DNA of 64,000 nucleotides from VGNY01 sp964549635 (lineage in GTDB: Bacteria; Chloroflexota; Dehalococcoidia; GIF9; UBA5629), in the NCBI GenBank assembly GCA_964549635.1, contig CAZJVJ010000003.1, forward strand, positions 81,463-145,462. Reading direction: 5' to 3'. The notes beneath the pieces were generated by a model, which had not been told where the DNA came from, ran no database searches, and saw only the letters and a program-made list of their open reading frames with translations. Position numbers and translations under genes: made by a program. Shown piece by piece: positions 46,801 to 54,861 of the stretch; position 1 is the first letter of the stretch; each line of letters opens with the position of its first letter.

Positions 46801-47562
46801 TATCAGATTCAGCAGGTTTTGCTTAACATTCTGGTTAATGCTGAGCAGGCCCTGGCTGAAGTTAAAAGGCCGGGTAAGATCTGGGTTACATCCAGCTTAG
46901 GTAACGGCTACATAAGAGTATCCATTGCCGATAATGGTCCTGGAATTGCTGAGGAAAATATCAGTAAAGTCTTTGACCCCTTCTTCACCACCAAAGAAGT
47001 AGGGCAGGGCACAGGCCTAGGGCTTAGCGTGTGTCACGGTATCATAGCTGCGCATAATGGAAACATAACTGTTGAGAGCGGCAAAGGAAAGGGGGCTAAT
47101 TTTATTATCGAGCTGCCGATAATAACCGAAGGTGCCGTTGCAATTGCTGAAAAGACTGCGGTAGAAGAACCGTCATATCAGCGCGAGGCAAATTGGCGCA
47201 TTCTCATTGTGGATGATGAGCTCTCGATCCGCGAGAGCCTAGCCAGGTTTCTCTCTGAAAGGGGTTATCTGGTTGACAGTGCTGGGGATGCCAAAACGGC
47301 TCTAGCCAAGATAGCTCAAAACGGCTACGACCTCTGCATCATAGACCTCAAGATGCCCAAAACCGATGGGGCGGAACTTTATAAAATTATAAAAAGCCGC
47401 TATCCGTCTTCAGTGGGAAAGGTGGTCTTTATTACTGGAGATACCATAACTCCGGCTACACAAGATTTCCTTGATTTTACAGGCATGCCATACCTGGCCA
47501 AGCCTTTCAACTTTGGTGAGCTATTCAAAGTGGTTGGGGAGGTTCTAAAAGGCGGAAGGTAA
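43876..47562 (+). CDS. Hybrid sensor histidine kinase (CHASE4-HAMP-PAS x4-HisKA-HATPase-receiver)
   Basis: A 1228-residue membrane sensor. One helix (about 8-28), a CHASE4-like outer domain (30-270, with SAHDWAAWDDTYAF), a second helix (276-300), HAMP (to about 350), and four PAS domains starting near 355, 480, 606 and 732. The dimerisation helix follows with the phosphoacceptor His875 in GVAHELNNPLTGI, then the ATPase domain (LLNILVNAEQAL, DNGPGIAEENI, GQGTGLGLSV) and a C-terminal receiver with Asp1157. PAS3 and PAS4 resemble each other closely, as do PAS1 and PAS2, suggesting two internal duplications. It starts with GTG overlapping the HTH-receiver stop. The ligand is unknown. Confidence 0.93.
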   Translation: MNLYRRTLFIIGALLIGLFIIAWALSYTILIDGFVNLEKNRTILNVERTLNALDEKLVFLNASAHDWAAWDDTYAFMEDGNKNYIEANLLDATFKHLGLNLMLFINSNNQVTFGKAFDLEGEREVPLPQGVHEHLYTGAPLLNHTTTESSVAGIILLPDGPMLVASRPILTSDERGPIRGSLIMGRYLDAAEVENLVQRMKLPIALSRAGDTQIPADFQIAGLYLSEKMPVFVKELSSDTIAAYGLKNDIYGKPALILRVVMPREIYSQGKATINSFLILFLLAGLMSGIIVLLVLDRLILFRLAGLSRSVAEVGKGGDLSARVPVTGNDEISRLAAGINEMLARLERSQTALKESEARFKNIVDNAGEAIVVLQDGGIRYSTPRLQELTGYSRDELASRHFMEFVHPDDREIAIRRLEATLKNEELSPPYYTYRIIKKDGSTIWVEIRGAPMIWEGKPAVPCLLLDVTERKKAEDALRDSEEKYRLLVNNTNEAILVLQDGTVKFANARAKELSGYSDDELDARPFVEFIHVADRNLAIEKHLAVLSGKELSPVSYVYRVVTKGGNIKLAETKATKILWDGRPAALVFMTDVTERMQMKEALKQSEDRYWTILEEIEDHYFETDLAGNLTFVNDATCRSLGYSKEELVGMSYKVFTVGKHVKDVYEAFNSVYRTGKPVRNITWEVVRKDGARRYFEASVSPLRDEKGDTIGFRGVGRDVTARKQAEEALKRSEEKYRSILEDMEEIYYEGDLQGNATFFNDATYHLLGCSREELIGMNYRSYVVKEDAEAVYNASNKVFRTGEPIRDFCFRVARKDGSLRFLEASIFPLRNEAGKIVGFRLVGRDITGRKLAEQQMLVTSKLASIGELAAGVAHELNNPLTGIIGYAELLIENERVPLEIKSDLKKIYQESQRAARIVHNLLSFARQHKPEKSLVDVNELVRRTVEMRSYRLRTSNIKVHLGLSSDLPLIMADPYQIQQVLLNILVNAEQALAEVKRPGKIWVTSSLGNGYIRVSIADNGPGIAEENISKVFDPFFTTKEVGQGTGLGLSVCHGIIAAHNGNITVESGKGKGANFIIELPIITEGAVAIAEKTAVEEPSYQREANWRILIVDDELSIRESLARFLSERGYLVDSAGDAKTALAKIAQNGYDLCIIDLKMPKTDGAELYKIIKSRYPSSVGKVVFITGDTITPATQDFLDFTGMPYLAKPFNFGELFKVVGEVLKGGR

Positions 47563-47595
47563 GCCCAATTTATTTTACATAACATTATCTAATTC

Positions 47596-48540
47596 TTAGT
47601 CATCATCAGTCTCTGCCAAGGGGTGAAATTTTCTGTGGGTCTCCTCGGCATACTTATCGGAGGCGTGGACGTAGCGAGTAGTCGTATGGAGAGATTCGTG
47701 GCCCAAGAGAATCTGGATGGCTGCTGGATTAGCGCCTGCTTCAGCAAGATAAGTAGCAAAGCCGTGCCTCAGTGAGTGTGCTGAAGTAGGTACATTGATT
47801 TTGAGCTTTTCCCGATATTTTTTGATTCTTTCCTGAAGATAATTGGTAGATATCCGCCTGTTCGGCCTGTCTACATTCCTGCCAGCATATGGGACGAACA
47901 GGGCTGGAGCGGTATCCTGTCGGGTAGCCAAGTAATTATCAAGGTGCTGTTTGGCACGTGGAGTCAGGTAAACGAAACGCTGCTTTCTGCCTTTACCAAT
48001 GATAAATATACGTCCGCTATCATCAACCTGGGTGCGGTTAAGAGCGCACAGCTCTGAAATTCGCATGCCGGTAGCAAAGAGAACCTCCAGCATGGCCCGG
48101 TTTCTCAGAGCTACTCTGGGGTCTGATTCCAGCCGAGTCGGTGCTTCAACCAACCTTACTAAATCATTCAGTTCGGCCACCTGTGGGTGCTTACGCCCAG
48201 CCCTAGTTAGCTTAATTGCTTCTGGTGGCAGTGGGCAGGGGTAATCTATATCAATAAGATAACGCAGGTAGGAGCGAATTGCAGAAAGCATGCGGTTTAC
48301 CGATCGCGAATCGAGCTCTTTATCAGCGCGTTGACCGAGAATTGCTGTTTTGCGGTCACGTGAGACCAAGTAACTCTTGTAGTAAGTAATAGCCTTTTTA
48401 TCCAGCTTTTCGAAGTCGATATTGCTTTCGCTCAGGAAATCATCAAAAATTTTCAGGTCTCGTTCATAATTGTATATGGTTTCTGGAGAGTATCTACTGG
48501 CCTGAAGGCTCAAGAGAAAGTCTTCCACATGGGGCAACAT
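47596..48540 (-). CDS. Tyrosine recombinase (XerC/XerD type)
   Basis: The 314-residue site-specific recombinase has an N-terminal SAM-like DNA-binding domain (LSLQASRYSPETIYNYERDL) and the catalytic domain with Arg in FATGMRISELCAL, the Lys in GKGRKQRFVYL, His and Arg in SAHSLRHGFATYL, and the Tyr in TTTRYVH. Size and motif spacing fit Xer proteins that resolve chromosome dimers; XerC and XerD cannot be separated by eye. It is transcribed alone, 34 bases from the convergent histidine kinase, and no attachment sites or integrated element flank it. The 205 bases upstream hold a possible TATAAT at 48602-48607. Confidence 0.88.
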   Translation of the reverse strand: MLPHVEDFLLSLQASRYSPETIYNYERDLKIFDDFLSESNIDFEKLDKKAITYYKSYLVSRDRKTAILGQRADKELDSRSVNRMLSAIRSYLRYLIDIDYPCPLPPEAIKLTRAGRKHPQVAELNDLVRLVEAPTRLESDPRVALRNRAMLEVLFATGMRISELCALNRTQVDDSGRIFIIGKGRKQRFVYLTPRAKQHLDNYLATRQDTAPALFVPYAGRNVDRPNRRISTNYLQERIKKYREKLKINVPTSAHSLRHGFATYLAEAGANPAAIQILLGHESLHTTTRYVHASDKYAEETHRKFHPLAETDDD

Positions 48541-48745
48541 CGCAGCCTATTCCTCAATCCTGTTCTTATTTACAGCATGCGGGTGACTGAGTGTAAGAGA
48601 TATTATACTCAATCGTCACGCAGCACCATAGTACCCCTGAATCGGTTCCGCTGTCAAGGGACATAATCTCCCGCACTTGAGCATCAGTGTTCATGACCAG
48701 GTTGTAAGCAGATTCTGGCTGCTCTATTGCAAGACCTTCTTGGTT

Positions 48746-49903
48746 CTAGTTGGCTATTTTGTCGGATTGGTTTGTTTTTAGATGACTAGAGATCCTATCT
48801 AAAAGCTTGTCCAGTCCCCAGCCTTTCAGCGCTGAGACCACCACTATGACGTCACCTGAACCATACAAGCTGTCTGATATTTTCAGAGCATCCACCTCGG
48901 CTGTGTCTTTTAGAATCAAATCCAGCTTGTTTAGTACCGTGATCTGGGGTTTGGCGTGAAGGTTAAGGTCGGTCAAAATTTTTCTTACTGTTTCATACTG
49001 TTCCGGAGCATTATGATGTGTTATGTCGACTACATTCAAAATTAGGTCGGCTTCAGCCAGTTCTTCCAGTGTGGCTCGGAAGGCAGCGACTATAGACGGT
49101 GGCAATTTGTGGATGAATCCCACGGTATCAGTGAGCAAGAATTCTCGACCGTCAGGCAAGCTAAGACGGCGCGTTACCGGGTCGAGTGTGGAAAAGAGTT
49201 TATCCTCTACTGTTACATTTGAGCGGCTTAAGGCATTTAGCAAAGTGCTTTTGCCAGCATTAGTATAGCCGACAAGTGCGACAACGGGAATGCGGTTCTT
49301 TTTGCGTTTTTGTCGGTAAAGCGCTCTGTGCCGTCTTACTGCCTCCAATTGGCGTTGGAGATGGTGAATCCGCTTGCGGATGAGCCGCCGGTCAGTCTCA
49401 AGTTGCGATTCTCCAGGTCCCCTGGTGCCTATGCCACCACCCAGACGCTCCAGATGGCTCCACTGCCCGGCGAGTCTAGGTAAAATGTACTGGTGTTGAG
49501 CCAGTTCGACTTGGAGTTGCCCCTCTCTGGTTTGAGCGCGTCTGGCAAAAATATCTAATATAAGCGCTGTGCGGTCGATGACTTTAGCATTGAGAGCATC
49601 TTCTAGGTTTCTTTGCTGCCGTGGTGAAAGCTCATCATTGAAAATAACCACAGTATACGGACATTGCTTCCTAAAATTAATTATCTCTTTCAGTTTTCCT
49701 CTGCCCACATAGTAAGTTGCGGAAGGTTTTTCCAGCCTCTGGGTAAATTTCCCGACCACTTCCGCTCCTGCTGTTCGAGCCAAAAGGGATAATTCTTCCA
49801 GAGAGCTGTCGATAGTCCAACCATTGGCTGGCGCCTTGGTGTCCACACCAACCAGCAAGGCCCTTTCCACTTCGCCTTTAGTGCTGAGCAAAGTCCGCCG
49901 CAT
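48746..49903 (-). CDS. hflX: Ribosome-associated GTPase HflX
   Basis: A 385-residue GTPase that splits stalled ribosomes. The N-terminal HflX domain has AGAEVVGKFTQRLEKPSATY and NDELSPRQQRNLEDALNAKV; a coiled linker with GGIGTRGPGESQLETDRR follows. The G domain has G1 GYTNAGKST, G3 DTVGFIHKLP and G4 LNKLDL. The usual HflX C-terminal domain is short here. It is the last gene of the operon that begins with the cooC-like gene, 16 bases after dapL. Confidence 0.94.
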   Translation of the reverse strand: MRRTLLSTKGEVERALLVGVDTKAPANGWTIDSSLEELSLLARTAGAEVVGKFTQRLEKPSATYYVGRGKLKEIINFRKQCPYTVVIFNDELSPRQQRNLEDALNAKVIDRTALILDIFARRAQTREGQLQVELAQHQYILPRLAGQWSHLERLGGGIGTRGPGESQLETDRRLIRKRIHHLQRQLEAVRRHRALYRQKRKKNRIPVVALVGYTNAGKSTLLNALSRSNVTVEDKLFSTLDPVTRRLSLPDGREFLLTDTVGFIHKLPPSIVAAFRATLEELAEADLILNVVDITHHNAPEQYETVRKILTDLNLHAKPQITVLNKLDLILKDTAEVDALKISDSLYGSGDVIVVVSALKGWGLDKLLDRISSHLKTNQSDKIAN

Positions 49904-49919
49904 AATTCAAAACATTATG

Positions 49920-51104
49920 TTAACTACGTCCCATAGCTCGGTGCCATTCCACTAGCCTTGCAATGCCTTCGTCGAGACGATCGTCAGGTAGAGTGAGTGA
50001 CAGCCGGATGTAGCCTTCGCCTCCGCTACCGTAGCCTGTGCCAGGTGTAACTGCCACATTTGCTTTTTCCAGCAATTCAGCAGTGAACTCAATAGATGTG
50101 TATCCATTCGGTATCTTGGCCCAGACGTAGAAGGTGGCTTTGGGCAATGCCGCCTTCAAGCCTATATCGTTAAGAACCTTAACTAACTTGTTGCGTCGGT
50201 GTTGGTAAATCCTATTATGCTCGATTATACAGTCCTGAGGGCCGGTTAAGGCTTCTATAGCTGCCTGCTGGATGGCTTGAGGGATACCCGAATCCAGGTT
50301 GGACTTGAACCGAAACAGGGCGTCAATCATTTTTGAGTTACCTACAGCCATGCCTATACGCCAGCCTGTCATATTATATGTCTTGGACAAGGAGTGAAAT
50401 TCAATGCCGACTTCCCTAGCCTCAGGCACTTGCAGAAAACTGGGAGGCTGATAGCCATCAAATGCGATCTCGGTGTAGGCAGCATCATGGCATATTGCTA
50501 GGTTGTACTTCTTGGCGAAACTTACTGCGTTTTTGAAAAAGTCAAGGTCAGCTACCGCACCGGTTGGGTTATTCGGGTAATTTAGCCATAATAGCTTGGC
50601 TCTTTCTGCTATCCACCCAGGGATAGCATTTAAATCAGCCAGGTAATTATTTCTTTCGTCTAAAAGCATAAAATACGGTTCCCCACCAGCAAGCAACGTG
50701 CTCATGGAGTAAACGGGATATCCCGGGTCAGGTATTAAAGCTATATTGCCTGGGTCGATAAAGCAAAAGGATATGTGCCCAATACCTTCTTTTGAGCCGA
50801 TTAGGGGTAGTACTTCTGTGTTCGGGTCGAGTATTATTCCAAAGCGTCTCTGGTACCATTTAGCAATCGCCTGGCGTAGTGCCGGCATTCCCGAGGTCTC
50901 AGGATAGCGATGGTTGGCGGGGTCCTGTGCTGCCTGACACAATCGGTCAATTATGCATCCTGGTGTTGGTATGTCAGGGTCGCCAATTGCGAAGCTTATT
51001 ACATCTTCTCCTCTGGCTCGCTTTTCAGCGATCTTGCGGTTAATTTCTACAAACAAATACGGTGGTAGTCGGTCAAGGCGTTGCGAAAATTTCATTTCAA
51101 CCAC
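49920..51104 (-). CDS. dapL: LL-diaminopimelate aminotransferase
   Basis: This PLP enzyme makes LL-diaminopimelate directly from tetrahydrodipicolinate, a one-step route to lysine and cell-wall precursor found in Chloroflexota and others. In the 394-residue class I/II fold are AIGDPDIPTP, the cofactor Asn/Pro in LNYPNNPTGA, the Asp/Tyr pair in CHDAAYTEI, the PLP lysine in HSLSKTYNMTGWRIG, and RLSLTLPDDRLDEG. The partner dapF follows the same transcript upstream, which supports DapL over other aminotransferases. Start 51104 overlaps dapF by 13 bases; an ATG at 51095 would be three residues shorter. Confidence 0.92.
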   Translation of the reverse strand: MVEMKFSQRLDRLPPYLFVEINRKIAEKRARGEDVISFAIGDPDIPTPGCIIDRLCQAAQDPANHRYPETSGMPALRQAIAKWYQRRFGIILDPNTEVLPLIGSKEGIGHISFCFIDPGNIALIPDPGYPVYSMSTLLAGGEPYFMLLDERNNYLADLNAIPGWIAERAKLLWLNYPNNPTGAVADLDFFKNAVSFAKKYNLAICHDAAYTEIAFDGYQPPSFLQVPEAREVGIEFHSLSKTYNMTGWRIGMAVGNSKMIDALFRFKSNLDSGIPQAIQQAAIEALTGPQDCIIEHNRIYQHRRNKLVKVLNDIGLKAALPKATFYVWAKIPNGYTSIEFTAELLEKANVAVTPGTGYGSGGEGYIRLSLTLPDDRLDEGIARLVEWHRAMGRS

Positions 51105-51952
51105 TCTCCATTGAAAACTTCTTCAACCGGCCCACTGAGATATATCTCCCCTATCCCGTCCCAGCTTACTGTTAAATTTCCACCAGGTAATATTATGTCA
51201 ACTTCACTACTGACGTAGCCCTTCAACATAGCGATGGCGGCAACTGCGCAAGCACCGCTTCCGCACGAAAGCGTCTCTCCAACCCCACGTTCCCAGACTC
51301 GTGCCTCCACCTTGTTTTGGCTTACGACTCTGGCTATCTCAAAATTCACTCGCTGAGGGAATATGGAATGGTTTTCTACCTGGGGACCTATTTCATTGAG
51401 CGGAAATTTGGATAGTGTTTGGGTGATAAAGCTCACAGCGTGAGGGTTTCCCATAGATACAAACGATAGGTTCAGTTTTCTCCCGGCTATATCTAAAGGA
51501 TAATCTATGATAGATTTTGCGTTGACCTCCTCCATGTTTATCTTTGGATTGTCTACCAAAACAGGTATGTCTTCTGCCCTAAATCGCGGCCTTCCCATAT
51601 TCACTTTGGCATAATAGACTTTTCGCTGTGACAAAGAAACTTGTATGGTTTTAATCCCAGACAATGTCTCTACAGTTAAGCTTGGCCCCGAGGCTATTTT
51701 CCTATCAATAACGTACTTGGCAAAGCACCTTAATCCGTTGCCACTGACCTCAGCCTCGGAGCCATCTGAGTTAAATAGTCGCATTTTCAGGTCGGCACTT
51801 TCAGAGTTCATTACCAGGATTAAGCCATCAGCACCGACGCCAAAGTGACGATGACACATATTGCGAGCCAACTTAGGCCAGTCCCGCTCGGTGCTTCGGG
51901 TATCAATGAGTATGAAGTCATTACCAGTAGCCTGTAATTTAGCAAATTTCAC
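51092..51952 (-). CDS. dapF: Diaminopimelate epimerase
   Basis: DapF converts LL- to meso-diaminopimelate without cofactor. The 286-residue protein has the two catalytic cysteines, Cys76 in GNGLRCFAKYV and Cys230 in LSCGSGACAVA, each in its own half of the pseudo-symmetric fold, and substrate contacts FNSDGSEAEVSG and SMGNPHAV. It overlaps miaA by 14 bases and dapL by 13. DapL and DapF together give the complete last steps from tetrahydrodipicolinate to meso-diaminopimelate. Confidence 0.96.
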   Translation of the reverse strand: MKFAKLQATGNDFILIDTRSTERDWPKLARNMCHRHFGVGADGLILVMNSESADLKMRLFNSDGSEAEVSGNGLRCFAKYVIDRKIASGPSLTVETLSGIKTIQVSLSQRKVYYAKVNMGRPRFRAEDIPVLVDNPKINMEEVNAKSIIDYPLDIAGRKLNLSFVSMGNPHAVSFITQTLSKFPLNEIGPQVENHSIFPQRVNFEIARVVSQNKVEARVWERGVGETLSCGSGACAVAAIAMLKGYVSSEVDIILPGGNLTVSWDGIGEIYLSGPVEEVFNGEWLK

Positions 51953-52892
51953 GTTGCACCTGTGAGTTTAAGCTAGCATTCGCAATGAAAGCCTCCACCA
52001 GATTACTTGCTTTCTTCTGGACATCTTCGGATATATCAAGCCAGTGAATCCTCACATCATTCAAATGAAACCAGGCATACTGATGACGGGCAAAGCGATG
52101 TGTCGCATATTTTATCTGCTGAATAGCTGTAGGTAAATCGAATACTCCTTGGAGAAACATACCTATTTGTTTATACCCTATGCCCGACATGGAAGGCAGC
52201 TGTAGACTATAGCCCTTGGCAATTAAATCTTTTACCTCTTCTACCAGCCCCTGTTTTATCATGTTATCTACGCGAGAGTCAATCCTACGATATAAATCCT
52301 CCCTCCGCATTGTTAGGCCTATAATTAGAACCGGAAAAGGCGGTGGTTCCTTATGCCATAACTGGGAGACAGGACTGCCTGTCGCCTGATATATCTCCAA
52401 AGCTCTAATAATCCGCCTCAAATTGTTCGGCATAATCTTCGTTGCAGCAAATGGGTCAGCTTTTTGAAGTTCTTGATAGAGAGCATAGATACCCTCCTGC
52501 TTAGCCCTCATTTCAAGTCTATGCCTGAACTCAGGATTGGGAGCTACTGGCGGTATTTTCCAGCCTTCTACTACGGACCATACGTAAAGACCACTGCCAC
52601 CTACCAATATCGGGAATCTTCTTTGTCTTTGAATAGCTCTCACCGTCTCAATAGCTAGCTTTTGATAAATGGCTAAGCTGAAGGACTCATCAGGGTTGAT
52701 TATATCAATAAGGTGATGCCGCACCAGAGATTGTTCACTGCGACTGGGCTTGGCTGTACCGATGTCCATATACCGGTATACTTGCCTGCTGTCTGCATTT
52801 ATTATCTCGCCATCTAATACGTTGGCCAAGTATAAAGCAAGCTGGCTTTTACCTACTGCTGTCGGGCCAACAACGGCAATAAGGGCTTTCAT
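51939..52892 (-). CDS. miaA: tRNA dimethylallyltransferase
   Basis: MiaA adds the isopentenyl group to A37 of tRNAs that read UNN codons. The 317-residue protein begins with the P-loop VVGPTAVGKSQLAL, then INADSRQVYRYMDIGTAKPS, HHLIDIINPDESFS, and VGGSGLYVWSV. The C-terminal part has IKYATHRFARHQYAWF, the typical tRNA-contacting segment. Its ATG overlaps the tpiA stop (ATGA) and its end overlaps dapF. The order tpiA-miaA-dapF is functionally mixed but compact. Confidence 0.96.
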   Translation of the reverse strand: MKALIAVVGPTAVGKSQLALYLANVLDGEIINADSRQVYRYMDIGTAKPSRSEQSLVRHHLIDIINPDESFSLAIYQKLAIETVRAIQRQRRFPILVGGSGLYVWSVVEGWKIPPVAPNPEFRHRLEMRAKQEGIYALYQELQKADPFAATKIMPNNLRRIIRALEIYQATGSPVSQLWHKEPPPFPVLIIGLTMRREDLYRRIDSRVDNMIKQGLVEEVKDLIAKGYSLQLPSMSGIGYKQIGMFLQGVFDLPTAIQQIKYATHRFARHQYAWFHLNDVRIHWLDISEDVQKKASNLVEAFIANASLNSQVQREIC

Positions 52893-53659
52893 CGGCAGGT
52901 CTTCAAAGCGGCTGTCTTATTGACAATACTTACAAACTCACTAGCCTTAAGGCTTGCGCCACCGACAAGAGCACCATCAATTTCAGGTTCAGTAATGAAT
53001 TCGGTAATGTTGCTACTGGTCACGCTACCACCGTATAGTATACGGACTGCTTGTGCAGTGCCATTGTCCCAAAGTCCAGCGACAATTTGACGAATAAGCC
53101 CTATTGTATCGTTAGCTTGTTTACCGGTGGCGGCTTTCCCGGTACCTATAGCCCAGACTGGCTCATAGGCGATGACCAGTCGGTGAGTGGCATTTATGCC
53201 TGACAATCCTGCTTTTGTCTGTCTGGTTATTACCTGCTCGGTCCTGCCGTGCTCATGGTCTTCAAGGCTTTCTCCGACGCATAGGATAGGATTTAGTCCG
53301 AACTCTATAGCTTTCTTTAGTTTTTTGTTGACATTTTCATCGGTTTCGCAAAAATACTGCCTGCGCTCCGAGTGACCAAGTATAACAAACTGGCACAAAT
53401 CAGCCAGCATGAGGGGTGAGATTTCACCAGTGTAAGCGCCTTTTTCTTCAAAATGCATGTTCTGGGCGCCAAGCATGATACTTGTGTTTTTGATTAAATC
53501 TTTCACAACGGCTAGCGAAATAAATGGAGGACATATCACTTTTTCCACACCTGCAATGCTATCCAGCTCTGGGAGCATGGCCATCACTAGCCTTACAGCC
53601 TCTTGAAGACTTGTGTTCATCTTCCAGTTTCCAGCAATTAATGGCCTTCGCACAATCAA
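52889..53659 (-). CDS. tpiA: Triosephosphate isomerase
   Basis: The 256-residue TIM barrel interconverts dihydroxyacetone phosphate and glyceraldehyde 3-phosphate. Catalytic residues are Lys13 in AGNWKMN, His96 in VILGHSERR and Glu166 in AYEPVWAIGTG; ILYGGSVTSSN binds the phosphate. Length is normal. It overlaps apgM upstream (ATGA) and miaA downstream (ATGA), so three glycolytic genes (pgk, apgM, tpiA) are adjacent in this operon. Confidence 0.97.
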   Translation of the reverse strand: MIVRRPLIAGNWKMNTSLQEAVRLVMAMLPELDSIAGVEKVICPPFISLAVVKDLIKNTSIMLGAQNMHFEEKGAYTGEISPLMLADLCQFVILGHSERRQYFCETDENVNKKLKKAIEFGLNPILCVGESLEDHEHGRTEQVITRQTKAGLSGINATHRLVIAYEPVWAIGTGKAATGKQANDTIGLIRQIVAGLWDNGTAQAVRILYGGSVTSSNITEFITEPEIDGALVGGASLKASEFVSIVNKTAALKTCR

Positions 53660-54861
53660 GCTCCATATTTGGTCAGTTTCAGAGCGTTAGCCATAGCTAG
53701 TAACATGACATCAACTCCACGTAGTCTGCCCAACCCACCCGCAGCGCAGGTTGCTTCAGAAAATTCCATGGCCTTATCGGGTCGGCACCATTTAGAATGT
53801 AGCAGAATTGGTACTGAATGCCAGCTATGTCCTTTGAGTAAGGCTGGTGTTGAGTGGTCACCGGTAACTAGAATAACTTCTGGCTTCAGCCCAAGCAATT
53901 GTGGTATGACGGCATCAACCCGCTCGATAGCTTTGACCTTTCGGACGAAGTCACCATCCTCACCAGCACTATCTGACTCTTTGACATGAATATAGAAAAA
54001 GTCATGCTCGCTGTAGTGCTCTGCCAGAATTTTCATTTCCTCCTCGATGCCGTTTTTAGCGTCGTATACTTTCATTCCCACCAGTCTGGCAAGCCCTTTA
54101 TACATGGGATAGTAAGCTATAGCCGCCGGCTTCAGTTTGTATATTTCTCCCATAGAAGGTATTTCAGGTAGCCTTGAGAAGCCACGAAGCAGAACCATAT
54201 TGGCTGGCCGATGTCTTGCCAGAATTTCCTTAGCCTTTTCAACAAACTCATTTACAATATTAGCTGTACGCATTGCCTTCGGTCCTGCAGCCAGCGCTTC
54301 ATTGGGAGCTACACCAGTCCTCTGAGGGTCCGTATCCCTTATCTCTGCTGACAATCCTTCACCTCGCATAACGAACAAAAACCGATGCTCTTTTACAGGC
54401 AAAACAAAGAGCTCAATCTCCGGCAGTTTAACCTGCCCTAGCAGCTCACATAGCTCTGTGCATTTATCCGTAGTTATACGACCTGCTCTGCGGTCGATGA
54501 TAATTCCAGCGCTATCGACGGTGCAAAAGTTACCCCGAGCGGCAATATCAGTCTTTTCAAGCTCGAAACCAATCCCCAATGCTTCTAAAACACCACGCCC
54601 AATTGTGAACCGGAGCGGGTCATAGCCGAATAATGCTAGATGGCTTGTCCCGCTTCCTGGTGTGATGCCAGGGCTCACCGGGTCCATAAGCCCACATACA
54701 CCGCTCTTAGCCAGATAATCGAGGTTAGGCGTATAGGCTGTCTCCAATTCAGTTCTGCCAGTGTCAGGGTCAGGTAATCCTCCAAGTCCATCAATGACCA
54801 GCATCACTATTTTTGATGGTGAGGCTATGCTTATTTGCTTTATCTCCTCAAAAGCAAGCAT
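53656..54861 (-). CDS. apgM: 2,3-bisphosphoglycerate-independent phosphoglycerate mutase, archaeal type
   Basis: The 401-residue enzyme of the alkaline phosphatase superfamily interconverts 3- and 2-phosphoglycerate. The metal Asp lies in MLVIDGLGGLPD, the phosphorylated Ser in TPGSGTSHLALFGYDP, and metal ligands recur in IHVKESDSAGEDGD, TGDHSTPALLKGHSWHS. The size and the YDPLRFTIGRGVLEALG stretch fit the archaeal ApgM group rather than the 510-residue GpmI. It overlaps pgk by 14 bases and tpiA by 4. Confidence 0.93.
   Translation of the reverse strand: MLAFEEIKQISIASPSKIVMLVIDGLGGLPDPDTGRTELETAYTPNLDYLAKSGVCGLMDPVSPGITPGSGTSHLALFGYDPLRFTIGRGVLEALGIGFELEKTDIAARGNFCTVDSAGIIIDRRAGRITTDKCTELCELLGQVKLPEIELFVLPVKEHRFLFVMRGEGLSAEIRDTDPQRTGVAPNEALAAGPKAMRTANIVNEFVEKAKEILARHRPANMVLLRGFSRLPEIPSMGEIYKLKPAAIAYYPMYKGLARLVGMKVYDAKNGIEEEMKILAEHYSEHDFFYIHVKESDSAGEDGDFVRKVKAIERVDAVIPQLLGLKPEVILVTGDHSTPALLKGHSWHSVPILLHSKWCRPDKAMEFSEATCAAGGLGRLRGVDVMLLAMANALKLTKYGA

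Noticed and set aside
47596..48540. Tyrosine recombinase as integrase of a genomic island
   Set aside because: No flanking tRNA, direct repeats or phage or conjugation genes; size and motifs fit a chromosomal Xer protein.
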